From Theobroma cacao (Eukaryota; Streptophyta; Magnoliopsida; Malvales; Malvaceae), in assembly GCF_000208745.1 (NCBI RefSeq), contig NC_030859.1, positions 19,217,074 to 19,281,073 on the forward strand: a DNA stretch of 64,000 nucleotides. The letters run 5' to 3'. The notes beneath the pieces are model-generated. The model was not told the DNA's origin, ran no database searches, and was given only the letters and a program-made list of their open reading frames with translations. Numbering within the stretch: the first letter of the stretch is position 1; every line of letters starts with the position of its first letter. Shown piece by piece: positions 1 through 12,283 of this stretch. Both the position numbers and the translations under genes were made by a program.

Positions 1-770
1 GCATATTACGATGCTGATTGGACAAAATGCCCTCTCACCCAATGATCCACTTTTGGGTATATTATGTTTCATAGGTCCTTACCCATCTCTTGGAAGGCAA
101 AGAAATAAACAGTTGTTTCTCGTTTTTCGACAGAAATAGAGTATAGAGATATGGCTACATCACTAGTGAGATTATTTAGTTGATCCAACTTTTTCGTGAT
201 TTTGGTGTCACGTGTTCCACTCCTTTTTCATTGTTTTGTGATAACCACGTTGTAATCCACATCGCCTCAAATCCAATTTTTCATGAACGAATGAAGCACA
301 TTGAAATAGACTGCCACTTTGTTCGGCATCACATTTAATTGGAGGTACTCATTCCTCGTCACACTTCCACTACATACCGGTTAGCTAATATATTCACAAA
401 AGCTCTTGGACGGGATTGCTTTCTTGAACTACTTGCCAAGTTTGGCATTTTAAATCTTCACAGTCCAACTTGAGAGGAAGTATTGATGATATTGATGATA
501 TTTCCTTTCCATATGTATCAGAATCATTGATTTCCATCTATGTTTCCATATTTACAGAATCATTGACTTCCATTTATGTGCATAATTCATGACTAGACTG
601 TAGCATAATTCTTGGCTAGATTATTGGATGTTACCTTCATTAGGTGATATAGTCTTGATTACACAGATTGTAATTAACTATGGTTCTCTGTATAAAAGGA
701 GCATCACCTATTGTCAATAAGAATTATCCTAGAAAAATATTCTGAATTGATATCTAAATTTAATATTTAA
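1..770 (+). mobile_element. 3' end of a decayed Ty1/copia element: RNase H tail, polypurine tract, LTR remnant
   Basis: Frame 1 from base 1 reads as a copia RNase H C-terminus: an AYYDADW catalytic-type motif, then a GYIMF block, SWKAKK, and the EYRDMAT segment near 145-165. Further along come the end-of-pol 'FTKAL.RD.FLELLGKLG'-type region and a 'LHSPT'-like tail near 400-470. Several in-frame stops (for example at about 43-45 and 109-111) show it is dead. A purine run (cttgagaggaag, about 470-481) is the expected polypurine tract. It is followed by a probable 3' LTR whose first bases are TATTGATG rather than TGTTGATG, with a TATAAAAGG box near 692. The right LTR end is not clear to me and I place it loosely near 770. 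The 5' part of the element lies outside the window. Confidence 0.8.
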
Positions 771-1870
771 TATAATTAAACCCATTATTTTTACAATTTC
801 GCTTAAGCTAACTTATGACAAAGTCTAAGGCTGAATATGTTTATTAATTATTTATGTATCAAATAAGAAGGAATAATGTTGGCTATGTTGACATGGAAAT
901 GGAAAGCTTTCCTTTTTGGAAAAAATGGAATAAGTTGCAAGAGAGAAATGCAAGTAGGAACGGTAATTAGATTTAATTTGGTTATAGATGATTTTGCATG
1001 TAGCTAGATTTGGCTTCGAGTGATAATTCAGAGTTTTCAAACTTAAAAAGAAATTAGAAAGAATAAATGATAAAAATTGAAAATTGAAAAATTAGAGATC
1101 GGAACCTATGGTGGAATCTACAATGAAAAAAAGGAAAAAAGAGAACTATTTTACTAAATAATTTATAACAACTTGAATAAAAATATTTTTTAAACATCTT
1201 ATTAAATTTTGATCAGAATAAAATATTTTCTAGAAGTTAAAATTAAAAAAAAATGCCTACAAGAATTAAATTAAGAAATTGTTTACAAGAGAAAAGATAA
1301 GACAACTGTAGCCAACACATATTAAAGTCTACTAGGATTAAGTATGGCACATCTTATCTTGCATTAACTTAAAAGACTGAACAACTTATCTATATGGAAT
1401 TTTATTTATGGAAAATTACCAAAAATATTTTATATTGATGTAGACTTGGTGATAGGGCTCCTAGGAATTTAACCATTGGAGGATAGCCCAAAATTGGCTC
1501 AAATGTGAAGCACACTTGGGCTTAGCCCACCTTTCTACACAAAATAGAGATGCCATATTTCTGTTAGAATTGTAATGAGCAAGCACACATTACAGAAGGC
1601 AAGAAAAATGTCTTTTCAACTACTAGGTTATCTATCAACTTATATGATGAGATTCTACAATAGGCATTCTTTGTTCTTTTGACATTATAAATTTTGTAGT
1701 ATAATTGAAATTTTATTTAGGATTTTATCTTCTTATTTTAAAATTCTTTTGGATATTTACCTAATCAAAATGAATTTTTAATTATTAAGTGAATCCAAGT
1801 TATTCTCAATTGTTTGTCAATGAACTTTGATAATTTTTTTTGCATAATGTTTAGAATATTTTTCAATTAT
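771..1870. other. gene-free AT-rich stretch
   Basis: I see no gene, repeat boundary or RNA here. Short open frames in this stretch lack codon structure and family similarity. Confidence 0.5.
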
Positions 1871-2280
1871 TTAAGAAAATTTAAATAAGTATTTATTCTT
1901 TTATTACATTTAATCAAATCTATATATTTTTATTTTGAGCTAAATAGGTTTTTATGATTAGTGGTTGACAAATTCTCATTAGTTAAAATACCATATGTCA
2001 TTTTATGCTCATGTGGCATTAATGTGGCACTAATGTAGAAGATGAAAAATGTCACGTGATCATATCATCATGCGATATTAGTATGTTATATCACCGTCCA
2101 CTATAGCATATCAACATACTATGTTAGGGTCATGTTGATATAAAGTGATAAGTGAGGTTCTTACTAATATCATTTAGTCAATTATTAGTTACAAAGATTT
2201 ATTCAATTCAAAATAAAAATATAAGAGTTTGATTAAATGTAATAAAAAAATAAAAATTTATTTAAATATTTTTTATGAAA
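1871..2280. repeat. MITE-like element with long inverted repeats
   Basis: The arms at about 1,871-1,960 and 2,191-2,280 are imperfect reverse complements over roughly 85-90 bases. They include a perfect 18-base match (1,901-1,918 against 2,228-2,245). The spacer of about 230 bases has short repeats of its own. A hairpin of this size without a coding region is typical of a non-autonomous DNA transposon or foldback element. I could not fix exact ends or a target-site duplication. Confidence 0.6.
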
Positions 2281-4480
2281 AAATACTATAGTGTCAGACT
2301 ATGTCTAACTAACCCTATTTTGATAGTTTTACACCAAATTTTACTTTCATTTAAAAGTTACATTAATGTGGTATTTAATTTGTAAAACAATAAAATCTTT
2401 TACCCCTACTTGAGCAATTTTGACTTCTAAATTCAAAGTTTTCTCATACTATAATACCATATCCTTCAAATCAGCCAAGTGCTAAACAGAAAGTCTGGGA
2501 GAACCACCAAAATGCGAACTTTTTGAGATTATAACTCTGATTATGGAGTTTAAAAACTCTGTCTGCAGTGTATGAAACAATTAATTTTTTTCTTTTTTGC
2601 CTGCCATCTCTTTTCACTTCTTTATTCACACGCATCCAGCATTACAACCACTGTAGTGTAATTGCAGGAGAGACCTCTTACCACCACCTTTATACTCATG
2701 CAAGTGGCTTTCTCTTGCAGGTTCTAGAATCAAATTTTGGACCATCAAATATTATTGACTTACTTTTTTGCATCATCTAATCTTATTTTTTTTGACTTAT
2801 GGGCCAAAAATCCCAATTCCAAGTACTTCTATTTGATTGCAGATTTTGGAAAATCAATCCCATATTGAAAGATAAGTTCAAAAGGCTTTTTCTTTTATTG
2901 TTTTTGATTTTTGTTTTGCAAAGGCACATCAGGTTTCAGTCAAAGCACTGTTGTATCTGGTGGGACTCAGTATAGAGACAGTGGATTCTGAGAAGCGTAT
3001 TGAAATGCTAGAATATTCAACGAAATGACAACATTAAGAAAAGCTGCTGCACTCTTTGAGCTGCATTCACCAAGCTGCATTAATGTCTTAGTGGGTCAAA
3101 TAAAAATGTTCTTTCTGCAATGAGAAAGGATCCTGAATGTATGACCACAATTCCATCTCGGTACTTAGGTCCTAATGACTTGTAATCATATGAAAACTGA
3201 AAACAACTATGCTGTCTCTTCATCACAGTCCATCAATCCATCAACATGAGCTTGTAGAATGTTCACAATATGTATCTAGCTGCTAGGTAGGTATTCCATA
3301 ACTTCGATTTTCATTTTTTTTATGATTTTTTTTTGTGGCTTTAGATATCTATCTTCTGCTATTTCAGAAACAGAAAGATGCAATATATTGAATGATTGCC
3401 ATACATGATGATGAATTTCTCATCTCTAATTGTGGGAATATCTAGAAAATATGCTATCTGTGTCATCCATGTCAAAATCTTTCTCCAAGAAGTTGAGCCT
3501 AGCTAGTAATGGGATGGTACGTAATGGCTGAATCAGGTCATATGCAAGCAAAAGCAGCTGTTCTCACCTTCTCATATGGGCCATAATATCTGCAATAAAG
3601 CTAAAAGCAGCCATCAAGAAATGAAGGGGTGGGGGGGGGGGGGGGGGTGGGTGGCTGGGCAACAAGCCTCTATGAAGCAAACCTACAAGAAATCTATTGC
3701 CTAAAATTAATCTTCCAATCAATAGAGCTAAACCAGTATGGCATCCATACTTTCCAGTAAAATACTACCATATTTACACTGTAGAGCCTAACATGCAAGG
3801 TTGGTGAGGAATTAATCTATGTTGAATCCTTTCCCTTTATCAGCAGCCAATTTTTAAGTGATGATATGCTGGGGTCAATCTAATTATTCAGATCTTGATC
3901 ATGACTTTTTTTTCCTGTAATCCATGTGTCCCATAATTAAGCCATTTAAAATATCCTTAATAGTAGAGCCTTTTCCTAGTGAATATCTCTTGAGCCTTTT
4001 CCTATGAAGTTATCCTTAATGGTTGAGCCTTTTCCTATAGGTGTAAATTCTTCTTTAGATGGCAGTCTATAATATAATACTGTTGGATTAATTTGATTTA
4101 AGAACTGAACATTACAAGATCAAAACAATCATGTTGAAGGGAGACCTAGGGGTACTGGGACCTGTGTAAAGTCAAACAGGCTTACCTGTGAAAGGGCCTT
4201 TCACTCAAATGTTATATCTACTCCAACATTTTTTTCTGCAGTTTCTGTTAAAATGTCCAAGGTGTTGAGTGCTCCAAATGCACATTTCCTACAGTAATGA
4301 GTCCTTATCTCGCCAATCCTGTGCTTCTCAAAAGAAGTGGGCAACAAGAAATTTGGCAAATTGCCATATATATTTGTGAAATTGGGTAATACGACATCTT
4401 TCAAATTGATGCAAGGAATATATAACTTGACTTCAAACTCAAAAGCAAAAAAGAAAAAAAAAAGGTTAGACTTCTAGCTT
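2281..4480. other. gene-free stretch with one long G run
   Basis: Non-coding as far as I can see. It contains the G-rich tract annotated separately. A minus-strand open frame at 4,201-4,404 (67 codons) has a somewhat exon-like composition, including a CRKC pair, but I recognise no family and do not call it a gene. Confidence 0.45.
3626..3659 (+). repeat. poly-G tract, possible G-quadruplex
   Basis: A GGGG-T start is followed by an unbroken run of about 17 G, then T-GGG-T-GG-CT-GGG. At least four G3 runs lie within about 35 bases on the + strand, which satisfies the usual quadruplex pattern. Assembly length of such a homopolymer is unreliable. Confidence 0.6.
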
Positions 4481-5130
4481 GTAAAGGCGGCAGGTACAAT
4501 ATCTACAGCTGGTTTGGTACGATTCATGATAAAGGATATGGACAAACGTCAGTTGGTCGTTGTTATGCTCTCAGTTCAGTGCACATTATGGCAATATTCT
4601 GAGGTGCAGATCAGCTTAAGGATGAAATTGGAAACGGATTGCAGCTTTGACAACCAATGGTAATCGATTTCTTTAATTTTAAGAAGCGTGTAAAGTCCCA
4701 CGTCACTGTGAAATGACTAGCAAATTAAGTGAATGTCTCGTCGAGACGTGGACTAGTTTATGTGCATGATTTTTCAGGCAGCCTTGGTTTGAATTAATCC
4801 GGATGCCGCTTTTGTCAATGAGCTGCTGATGATTCCATGCTCAGGGGCGACAATGTCTAGCAAAAAACATGAAGGAGAATGCTCTCCAATAATCTAATTT
4901 CCAACAATTTGTTTTGCTTTGGACCCTCATAAAGTGGAGGAAGGTTATGAATACGATGGACCCTTTTTGAGTTCCTGTTCCCAATCGATTCAGGAACCTG
5001 AGAATGGATGGAGTAGAAAGGATGGACTCGAGTCTGTCCTTAAGCAGTGTATCTATTGATGACTTTGGTGAAAAAAGCAGCATTAGATTACAACTTCAAA
5101 AGTAGTGGTTCCAAAACAACGATCTAGATT
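4480..5130. repeat. diverged duplicated block, copy 1
   Basis: This block resembles 6,205-6,830 in the same orientation. Both contain a segment with 'attcatgat', then 'cagttcartgcaca', and later a matching 'ggaccctttttnaa' stretch. Both then have 'gcagtgtatctaytgatgactttggtg', which on the minus strand gives the shared peptide pattern F.PKSS.DTLL. I do not recognise the product. Stops and indels make both copies look non-functional. The duplicated unit is about 1.7 kb from start to start. Confidence 0.5.
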
Positions 5131-6200
5131 TATCATTCCTGATACTCTTTATGGGATTGAAATGGTTGAAATGAAATGTTGCTGCCAAATATCCTTCGGG
5201 GCCATGTAGAAACAAATTTTTTTGTTTAGATGTTTGTATATTTTTTTTAATAATATATATATATATATCTATATATGTATATGTGTCTACGTGCGTGCGA
5301 GTGAATGCAAGTGTATTTCTTTTTCAATAGATATTGGTTAAGTAAGTTCAAAGGATGTTACTTGCTAAGGTGTCTTTTGGCAAGGGTATATGTTTCCTTA
5401 CAAGAACAGTGAAAATTAGGTTTCAAAAGAAATAATGATTGAAAATAAGGGTTCTGTTTCAAGGCACATTGTGCTTCTGTTTGCTCAGTCAGAGTCATTG
5501 CAGATTGCCTGGGCTAAGGAACATTACTAGGATGGTGTTGAAACTGCTGATACTTTTCGGTCATGTATCTGGTCCTTTTGCATCCCAGATTCGGCTCTCG
5601 ATTGGTTCAGGATTTGGTGCCAATATGCCATTGCCAAGTTGGAGTCCTAGAGGTTTCAATTCTGAAATTCAGTGGATAATTAGTCATCCAGGAGAAGGAA
5701 CTCCTTCTAATTATATTGGGAGATGAAAGATTTGAATACAGTGTTTTGAAAAAAAAAAATTATTGAACTAAATACTCAAATGCATTTAAAAGAATTTAAA
5801 AACCTATCGAATAGTTCTTAAAATACTAATTTATATATAATTTTTGAAGTTTTCATTTCAAACGTGTAATTAACTTAGCAATGAAAATTGTTTTTGTTAT
5901 TCTTACCAACTTGTGCCTCCCATTTTCTTCCAACATGATTAACAGTAATTCCATTACTTAAATCCAGGAGGGATCTGCCGATTATTTGATATGTCATTAT
6001 ATAAATAGAAATTTCAAGTTAAACCCTTAAATTATTGTCAAATCAAGAGAAGAACAACATTTTCCATTTCCTATTCTTTCATTGATGAAATTATTTTCTG
6101 CCAATACAGTCCATATTTGCTATCTATTGGCTACATATTCAGATGGGGTATATGAATTGCTTATTCATAAAATGACAAAGAAAATAAATAGAAAAAGAAA
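5131..6200. other. gene-free stretch between duplicated blocks
   Basis: One + strand frame at about 5,440-5,660 reads for roughly 30 codons at a time between stops and looks mildly protein-like, but it matches no family I can name. Nothing else is visible. Confidence 0.35.
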
Positions 6201-6204
6201 GGCC

Positions 6205-6985
6205 TCAGACTCCTGAATTGTACAGGAGAATGTAGAATCTTCCCTGCTGGTTGGCTAAAGATTCATGATGGGAGTGTGAAACATGTCGGTTGGTCCTCAT
6301 ATTGCTTTTCAGTTCAATGCACACGATTCCCAGCTGCAGTTTTCCATTGCATCCAGGCCTTTCAATCACAATGTTAGGGATGCCATTATCTAAAGCCATT
6401 TCAACTTGACAAATTATGGAAAATGGATTGCTTAAAAAAAAGTGTAAAAAGTACCAACATTGTCAACAATGATATGACTAACAATTCAGCCAATAGTCTC
6501 TTTAAACGTAGCCCAATGTTTCGAGGCACGATCATCAAAGCACCTTGGTCTGAATCTAGGTGCCAATTTTGTCTATAGACTTGCTGATATGATTCACTGC
6601 TCAAAGAGTGACATGGTCTGACAGACACGAGGGGAAGTTGCAGAAAGCTATCAACCTGTAACTTTGGTTTCAGACCCCTACAAAGCGGAGGCATGGACCC
6701 TTTTTCAAACTCCTTGAACTTAGAAAATGAATGGAGTAGAAATACATGACATTGAAGCTATCCATTAGCAGTGTATCTACTGATGACTTTGGTGGAAAAG
6801 TAGCAGTTTTGCTTGCAGAGATCAATAGTGCGGGTTCCACAGAGCTTCTCTTCATATTTGTGATCATCTCCTTGTACTCGTTTATGGGGATTGTTGTTAT
6901 GGGATTAGGCAATGTCACATGCATGGTCTCTGAGACAGACAATTTCATGATTACTTTTGTGAAGTGAGTTGATGGAGTTGGCAAG
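6205..6985. repeat. diverged duplicated block, copy 2
   Basis: Second copy of the block at 4,480-5,130. It extends further right: the minus-strand frame at 6,670-6,984 and the + strand frame at 6,746-6,967 both stay open here, so coding strand cannot be judged by openness alone. No recognisable domain. It could be the relic of a gene duplicated in tandem and then lost. Confidence 0.45.
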
Positions 6986-7635
6986 TGGATATACTTATCA
7001 GTTTAGATTTAAATTTCGCTTGTTGTCCAAGTTAATTGACTAAATAGTCAATAAAAGAAACCTTGTCAAAATTTTTGGTGGATTTCAATTCGGAAACCAT
7101 AGGAACACCCTTAAAAGCTGAAAAAATAAGTCAAAAGGATGAAATAGTATGAGGATTCATCCAGCACAATAATGAAAATTCCAAGTAATTTTCGAGGTAT
7201 TAATTAAAAACAAGTTGAAAAAAAAAAAAGCAAACAAAGCACTTTGCAACATCAAATAAGGAAAAATTTATGTGATCTGATCACCAAATTAATTAATGAT
7301 GTGCATAAAGAGGCTTTTGTAAACTATGATGTAAAAAGAGAATAACTAGCAAAAGGTGAGGCTCTTTCCATGTTCATACTACTTAAAAAAGAAGAAAAAT
7401 AAAGAACATGTCATGTGGATTTCACATCCATCACTTTGTTTAAATTAAATTGGTGAATCCCCAACTGAAAAATGAACATGAAAACACATGCTATAAACAA
7501 ATAGAGAGGCACAGAAAGAGTGACCTTCAATATATAGGAATATCAAATATAGTTCAAATGGGAAGTGACTAGGACATCACTAGAGGAAAGAAAGAAAAAA
7601 AAAACACTTTAGGTCTATATCCCTTATGCCTATAC
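6986..7635. other. gene-free stretch
   Basis: AT-rich, with no gene or structured element that I can support. Confidence 0.5.
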
Positions 7636-7709
7636 ATATATTATGAATTATATATATATATATAATATATAATATATATTTTATATAAAATATATATTAT
7701 TAATATTTN
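7636..7709. repeat. AT-rich palindromic microsatellite with one ambiguous base
   Basis: Alternating TA repeats form a self-complementary tract of about 70 bases. It ends at a single N (7,709), which fits an assembly difficulty at a cruciform-prone repeat. Confidence 0.7.
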
Positions 7710-7768
7710 TAATGCAAAGCAAGACGCACATGAAAAGATATAATTGACCAGGGAAAACAAGCTAGATA

Positions 7769-7798
7769 AGGGAGGGAGGGGAGGGGAGGGGAGGGCGG
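7769..7798 (+). repeat. G-rich tract, strong G-quadruplex pattern
   Basis: Six runs of three or four G are separated by single A residues. One-base loops and runs of G3-G4 are the most favourable quadruplex layout. It sits in otherwise AT-rich DNA. Confidence 0.7.
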
Positions 7799-7799
7799 T

Positions 7800-10700
7800 A
7801 GACCCTGTAAAGTTCAATTCCTAATTAACTTAGCCAAAAAATAAGAGAGAAAGAAAAAGAGATGAAGAGAGAGAGAGAAGGAGAGGGACAAGACAATGTG
7901 CTTTCAAACGTAATGGAAACGTCAGGAAAAGTTGATGTAGGAATTGGCGGCAATTCCCTTAAGCTTACCATGAATTGAATTGTAGCCGTTCATTGGTAAT
8001 TCCATTTTCTTCTTTTGCTCTCCCACTTTTGACTTTTAATCTAATCTTCAAGAGGGGGGATATGAGTTTGTTACAAATTTTTTGTCATGGTAAAAGACTT
8101 CCATTGACGTGACTTTGATGCTTCTTTTTCAGTCGGCTGTGTTACGGTTTCAACATTGAAATCAACTTCCATCACATGGTTTTCTTGATATGGTATCAAT
8201 GATCTTGGTATATAATCATTTCCAATTTGTATTTAATTAGGGTTTGCCGTAAAAATTTACGTCAACGAGATCTTATCTTAATGATAAAGAAAGAAATTTT
8301 GAAATATTAATTTGTTTTAATTTAACTTAATTATTACCTTACATGAAAGCACTTAATTTTTAAAATATGTCGGTCTTAATTAAGTATACATCGGTTTTAT
8401 TAGTAAACACAGATGAAATTTATCACTCGTATGTCAATTTGTATTTGTCACATGATGTTTAAGTCAACATAAAATATATCAACAAAGAAGTAGATTTAAA
8501 GTAAATTTGAAATATATATTATGAAAGAGAAATCGAGGTTTTTAAATTACGGATGAAAATGAATAATAAAAGAATATTAAGGACTAATATAACAATTTAT
8601 TATGATCTGCTGGCAAGAATGAAGAGATCATCCTATGCACAAGATGACCATTCAAAGAGAACAGTGTAAGCTAGCCCCCAAGGCAAGGCAAAAGCCCCCC
8701 GACTTTACGAAACACAGTTGATTAACGCTTCCCTGCCTCGGCAATTCCTTTATCCCTGCCCTTGATTTTGATGATAATTTTTTCAAAATTTTGCATCGAT
8801 TTAGTATATATATATATATTTCATTGACAAAGAATTTGGGAGTTAACTTTGATTCGACATGCTTTTTGCCTTACCTTTTTGCAGCAAACATATCTCTCAT
8901 TGATTTTCTGTTTGTTGATGATTTTTTGCTTTTTATAAACTTTTCCTTTACGAAAGCTTTCTTTCTTTTCTTTTTTCTTTTTAAAATTTTTCCTAAAGTA
9001 AAAGTAAAAATAGTCTCCTCATATTGTATCTTTGATTTTTATCATTCTTTTCTAGAAGGGTTTGTCACGTATAATATATTATAAATGAAAGATAATTTTT
9101 TTATTGAAAAACGGTAATTCGTATCTGATTTCTTGAACAAAAGAATATATATAGTTTTGATAGTTAAAAAGAATATATATATATATATGCATCTATAGTC
9201 GAACAAATGTTTTAGTTAAGAAAGCAAATTTTACTTTTACAAAAAACAATTGGTGATAGATAGATATATTTGTATGTCCGGGATATTCCTAACTTAATTG
9301 AAATTAGATTTTCTTGACATCACTCTAATATCACTCCTCACATGTAGGAACAACGGATTAACATATGGCAACTCATCACAAAAGGCATCTATCGTAGAGG
9401 AGACAATAACAGGAGTGGCGCTTGCTTGGATATCAATGGTGGTAGGTTGAATTTAATGTGGATGTATCATTTGTTGTGATCATGGGGTCAAGGCAAGGTG
9501 TGGCTTCGGTTAGATATCCTATGAGATTGTAATCAACAATGAATGAATTAATTTGTAATTGTCAAAAAAGAAAATTGATATTATTAAGTTTTAAAGGTAG
9601 TTGGGTTGCAATATTGATGGATATTGATATTGTTGTTTGAGGTTGATGCACAGTGGAAGAAGATGTGGTGGTGGTAGATTCAGTGAATGTTGTCATTGAC
9701 CTGATGTTTAGATCGTGTGGCTGTTATGTTTATCAGAGCTCTAAGTCATATTAAATTTTAAGACGGACATCTAATCTAATACCAATTGACAATAGATCGA
9801 ATAATTTTTATTATATTTATGTGTTTAGAATACCTCTAATTTATTAGATATAAGATTTTTTTATCACTACTTTAATACTTAGAAGATGTTATAAGATGCT
9901 GTCTAATAAAAAAAATTACTAAAAGAAAGTGGCATATCTTTTTTTTTGTTACCCTATTCTTTCCCCTTTCGGCTCTAATTCTCTCTCCCTAGCTTTATCT
10001 GATGCCTTATCTTGCTTATGTGTTTTTCCATACGAATCTGAATCTTAACTTTTGAATCCATTGATTAATTTATTTGTTGATGGGATTAGAGAAGAAATAA
10101 TATAGTGATTTGGAAAAGAAAAATGTTAACATCAAACTAATTCCTTTCATTTTTGTACTTTCTCTGTTTGGAGGATTTACATGACAAACCTCTTTTTCTG
10201 ATAATGGATGCTTTAATATTTGAAAGACCTAGGACTTAAAAAGTTTGGTTGCAGCTATGTACCTTTGAAATGTTTTGCTATTTGGTCCTCAAGAGATTAT
10301 ATTATTCAATCCATTGATAATGAAATTAATTCGTGTTTCGCATGGAATGTTTTGATTCAATAATAATAATTATATGTATCTTTTATTTAGTGAATTGAAT
10401 CCGAATCTTCATTTTTAAATTAAAAGAAAAAGAATTCATGCTTCATATCTATACAAGTCAAATTTTGATTTTTTTTAATTTTATTGTAAATACTTAGAAT
10501 AATAAAAGTGACAAGCAAATTTAAGGAAAGAATAAATAGTATATGTTGAGTTCATCTACATTCCTAGTATGTTGAAGTTCCACTTTTATTTGGAATTTTT
10601 CTAACTTTACATTGATCAATTTATTCCAATTATATGCTGATTCCTTATACATAGACTATATAATCTCAATAAAAAATAAAAATTATGTTCCTCGAATTGG

Positions 10701-11880
10701 ATCAACGAAGGAATATTATATCGTACTAAATGATCTAAAATTAAAAAAAAAAAAGACGGAATAATGGCGAAGCATGTTTACAAATAATGCAAACCTTAAA
10801 AATATAAATTTTATATATTTTATTTAGATTATTTGAATCATGATATTTTTAAATATTTTATCATATTTTTTTTATAAACAGTAGAAACCCATAATACAAA
10901 AAACCAAAGTGCCAGCAATGTAGATGTGTCACAATAATTGCAAATTGGCATGTTCATGGACTTCCATACTTATTGCCATAAATAGCAACTATATATATAT
11001 ATGTATGTATCTTCTCTCTTACACGACCATGTGATTTGGGAAAATAGTGCTGAGATTTGTATGCAAAAGCCTTAATGTTTTTGGCTGTCACTGTCCCTCC
11101 CCCACCCCAATTTCTTCATACAAAAGAAGAGAAAAAAAAAATGGAACTGGATTATGTTGAATGGCCCACAGTTGACGTTTGAATCAAAGCAAATGAAAGC
11201 AATTTTTCTTTCTTTCTCCTCCTTCTTGCTTGTAAAATCTGCTTTTTGAGAGGTCGAGATGTCTGCGGGATGTGTCGGGGCACAATCAGTACATATTCAA
11301 AGCTTTAATTTTTGGCTTTTGGAAAATATAGAGAGTTTATGTATATATACAAGCAAAGATAAGTATAATGCAAGCTAAAGTGGAGCACTATTAGATTTCT
11401 TGTATCACGGCAAGTAATCTTTATATGCCTAAAAGAACACATACCCACTAACGATTATGACTTTAATTTTGAGGTTTCGAGTTTGAATTTTGAGATGTAC
11501 GTACGGTGTGGGATTTATGAGATAATAAAAATTATTTTATATGAATTTATTTAAAAATAAAAGATAATTTATTTCGATCGTTAATTGAATAGAAAAGAGA
11601 TTTAGATATGAATTTTAAATAAAAGATATGTATATTTATTATTGAATCAAATGTTCACCCGTGTTCGGGTATAGATAAGTTGTTGTTTTTCTTTGAAGTA
11701 GTTGGCTTCACTTGGAAAATAGGGATACTTGGGGAAAGTCAAAAAGCTACATAAGAAAAGACAACAAAAACCAAAATGAAATGAAGAGCTATATGTATTG
11801 TTTGACCTACAAATGTAGATACTACTATTAGTACATGAAAGCCATGGAAAACGTGGGAGAGAAATTAAGAAAAAGGCATG
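7800..11880. other. gene-free AT-rich stretch
   Basis: No supportable gene. Long T-rich frames (for example 8,791-9,084) are low-complexity. There are scattered TA microsatellites at about 8,806-8,820, 9,174-9,188 and 10,992-11,001. Confidence 0.5.
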
Positions 11881-12283
11881 AGAGTAAATTACCTTTTTGA
11901 TTATTTTAATCCTTTGAGATTTTCTATTTTAAACTATCCAATATTGAAAAATAATATTTTTGTTATCAAATTTTATAAGCATTGCTATTTTAGTCTTTTA
12001 TTCATTAAAACATAGTGAACCTTTGATATCACTATATCCACTTTTAATTGCTTTGTCACATGACTAATTAATGTGGTAATACAAAAGTAAGAAAAAATTA
12101 TATTTAAAAAATAAATTAAATTTTAATATTTTTTTACTAGTTGTAAAAAATTCATATTATTTTAACGGTGGAGTGATTAATAATATTTATATATGTTGGT
12201 GAGAAAAAAAACGTATTTTCAAAATTAAGTAACTGAAATAAAAAATCTCAAAAAATTAAATAATTAAAAATGTAATTTAATCT
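11881..12283. repeat. MITE-like element with terminal inverted repeats
   Basis: The left end (AGAGTAAATTAC...) and the reverse complement of the right end (AGATTAAATTAC...) match over roughly 60 bases with mismatches, including a shared TTTGAGATTTT block. Length is about 400 bases with no coding capacity. 'TAAATTAC' termini are common in non-autonomous plant DNA transposons. I found no convincing target-site duplication. Confidence 0.6.

Noticed and set aside
8791..9084. 97-codon frame rich in Phe, Leu and Ser that might look like a membrane protein
   Set aside because: Low-complexity T-rich DNA; composition alone produces it and there is no promoter, splice or family support.
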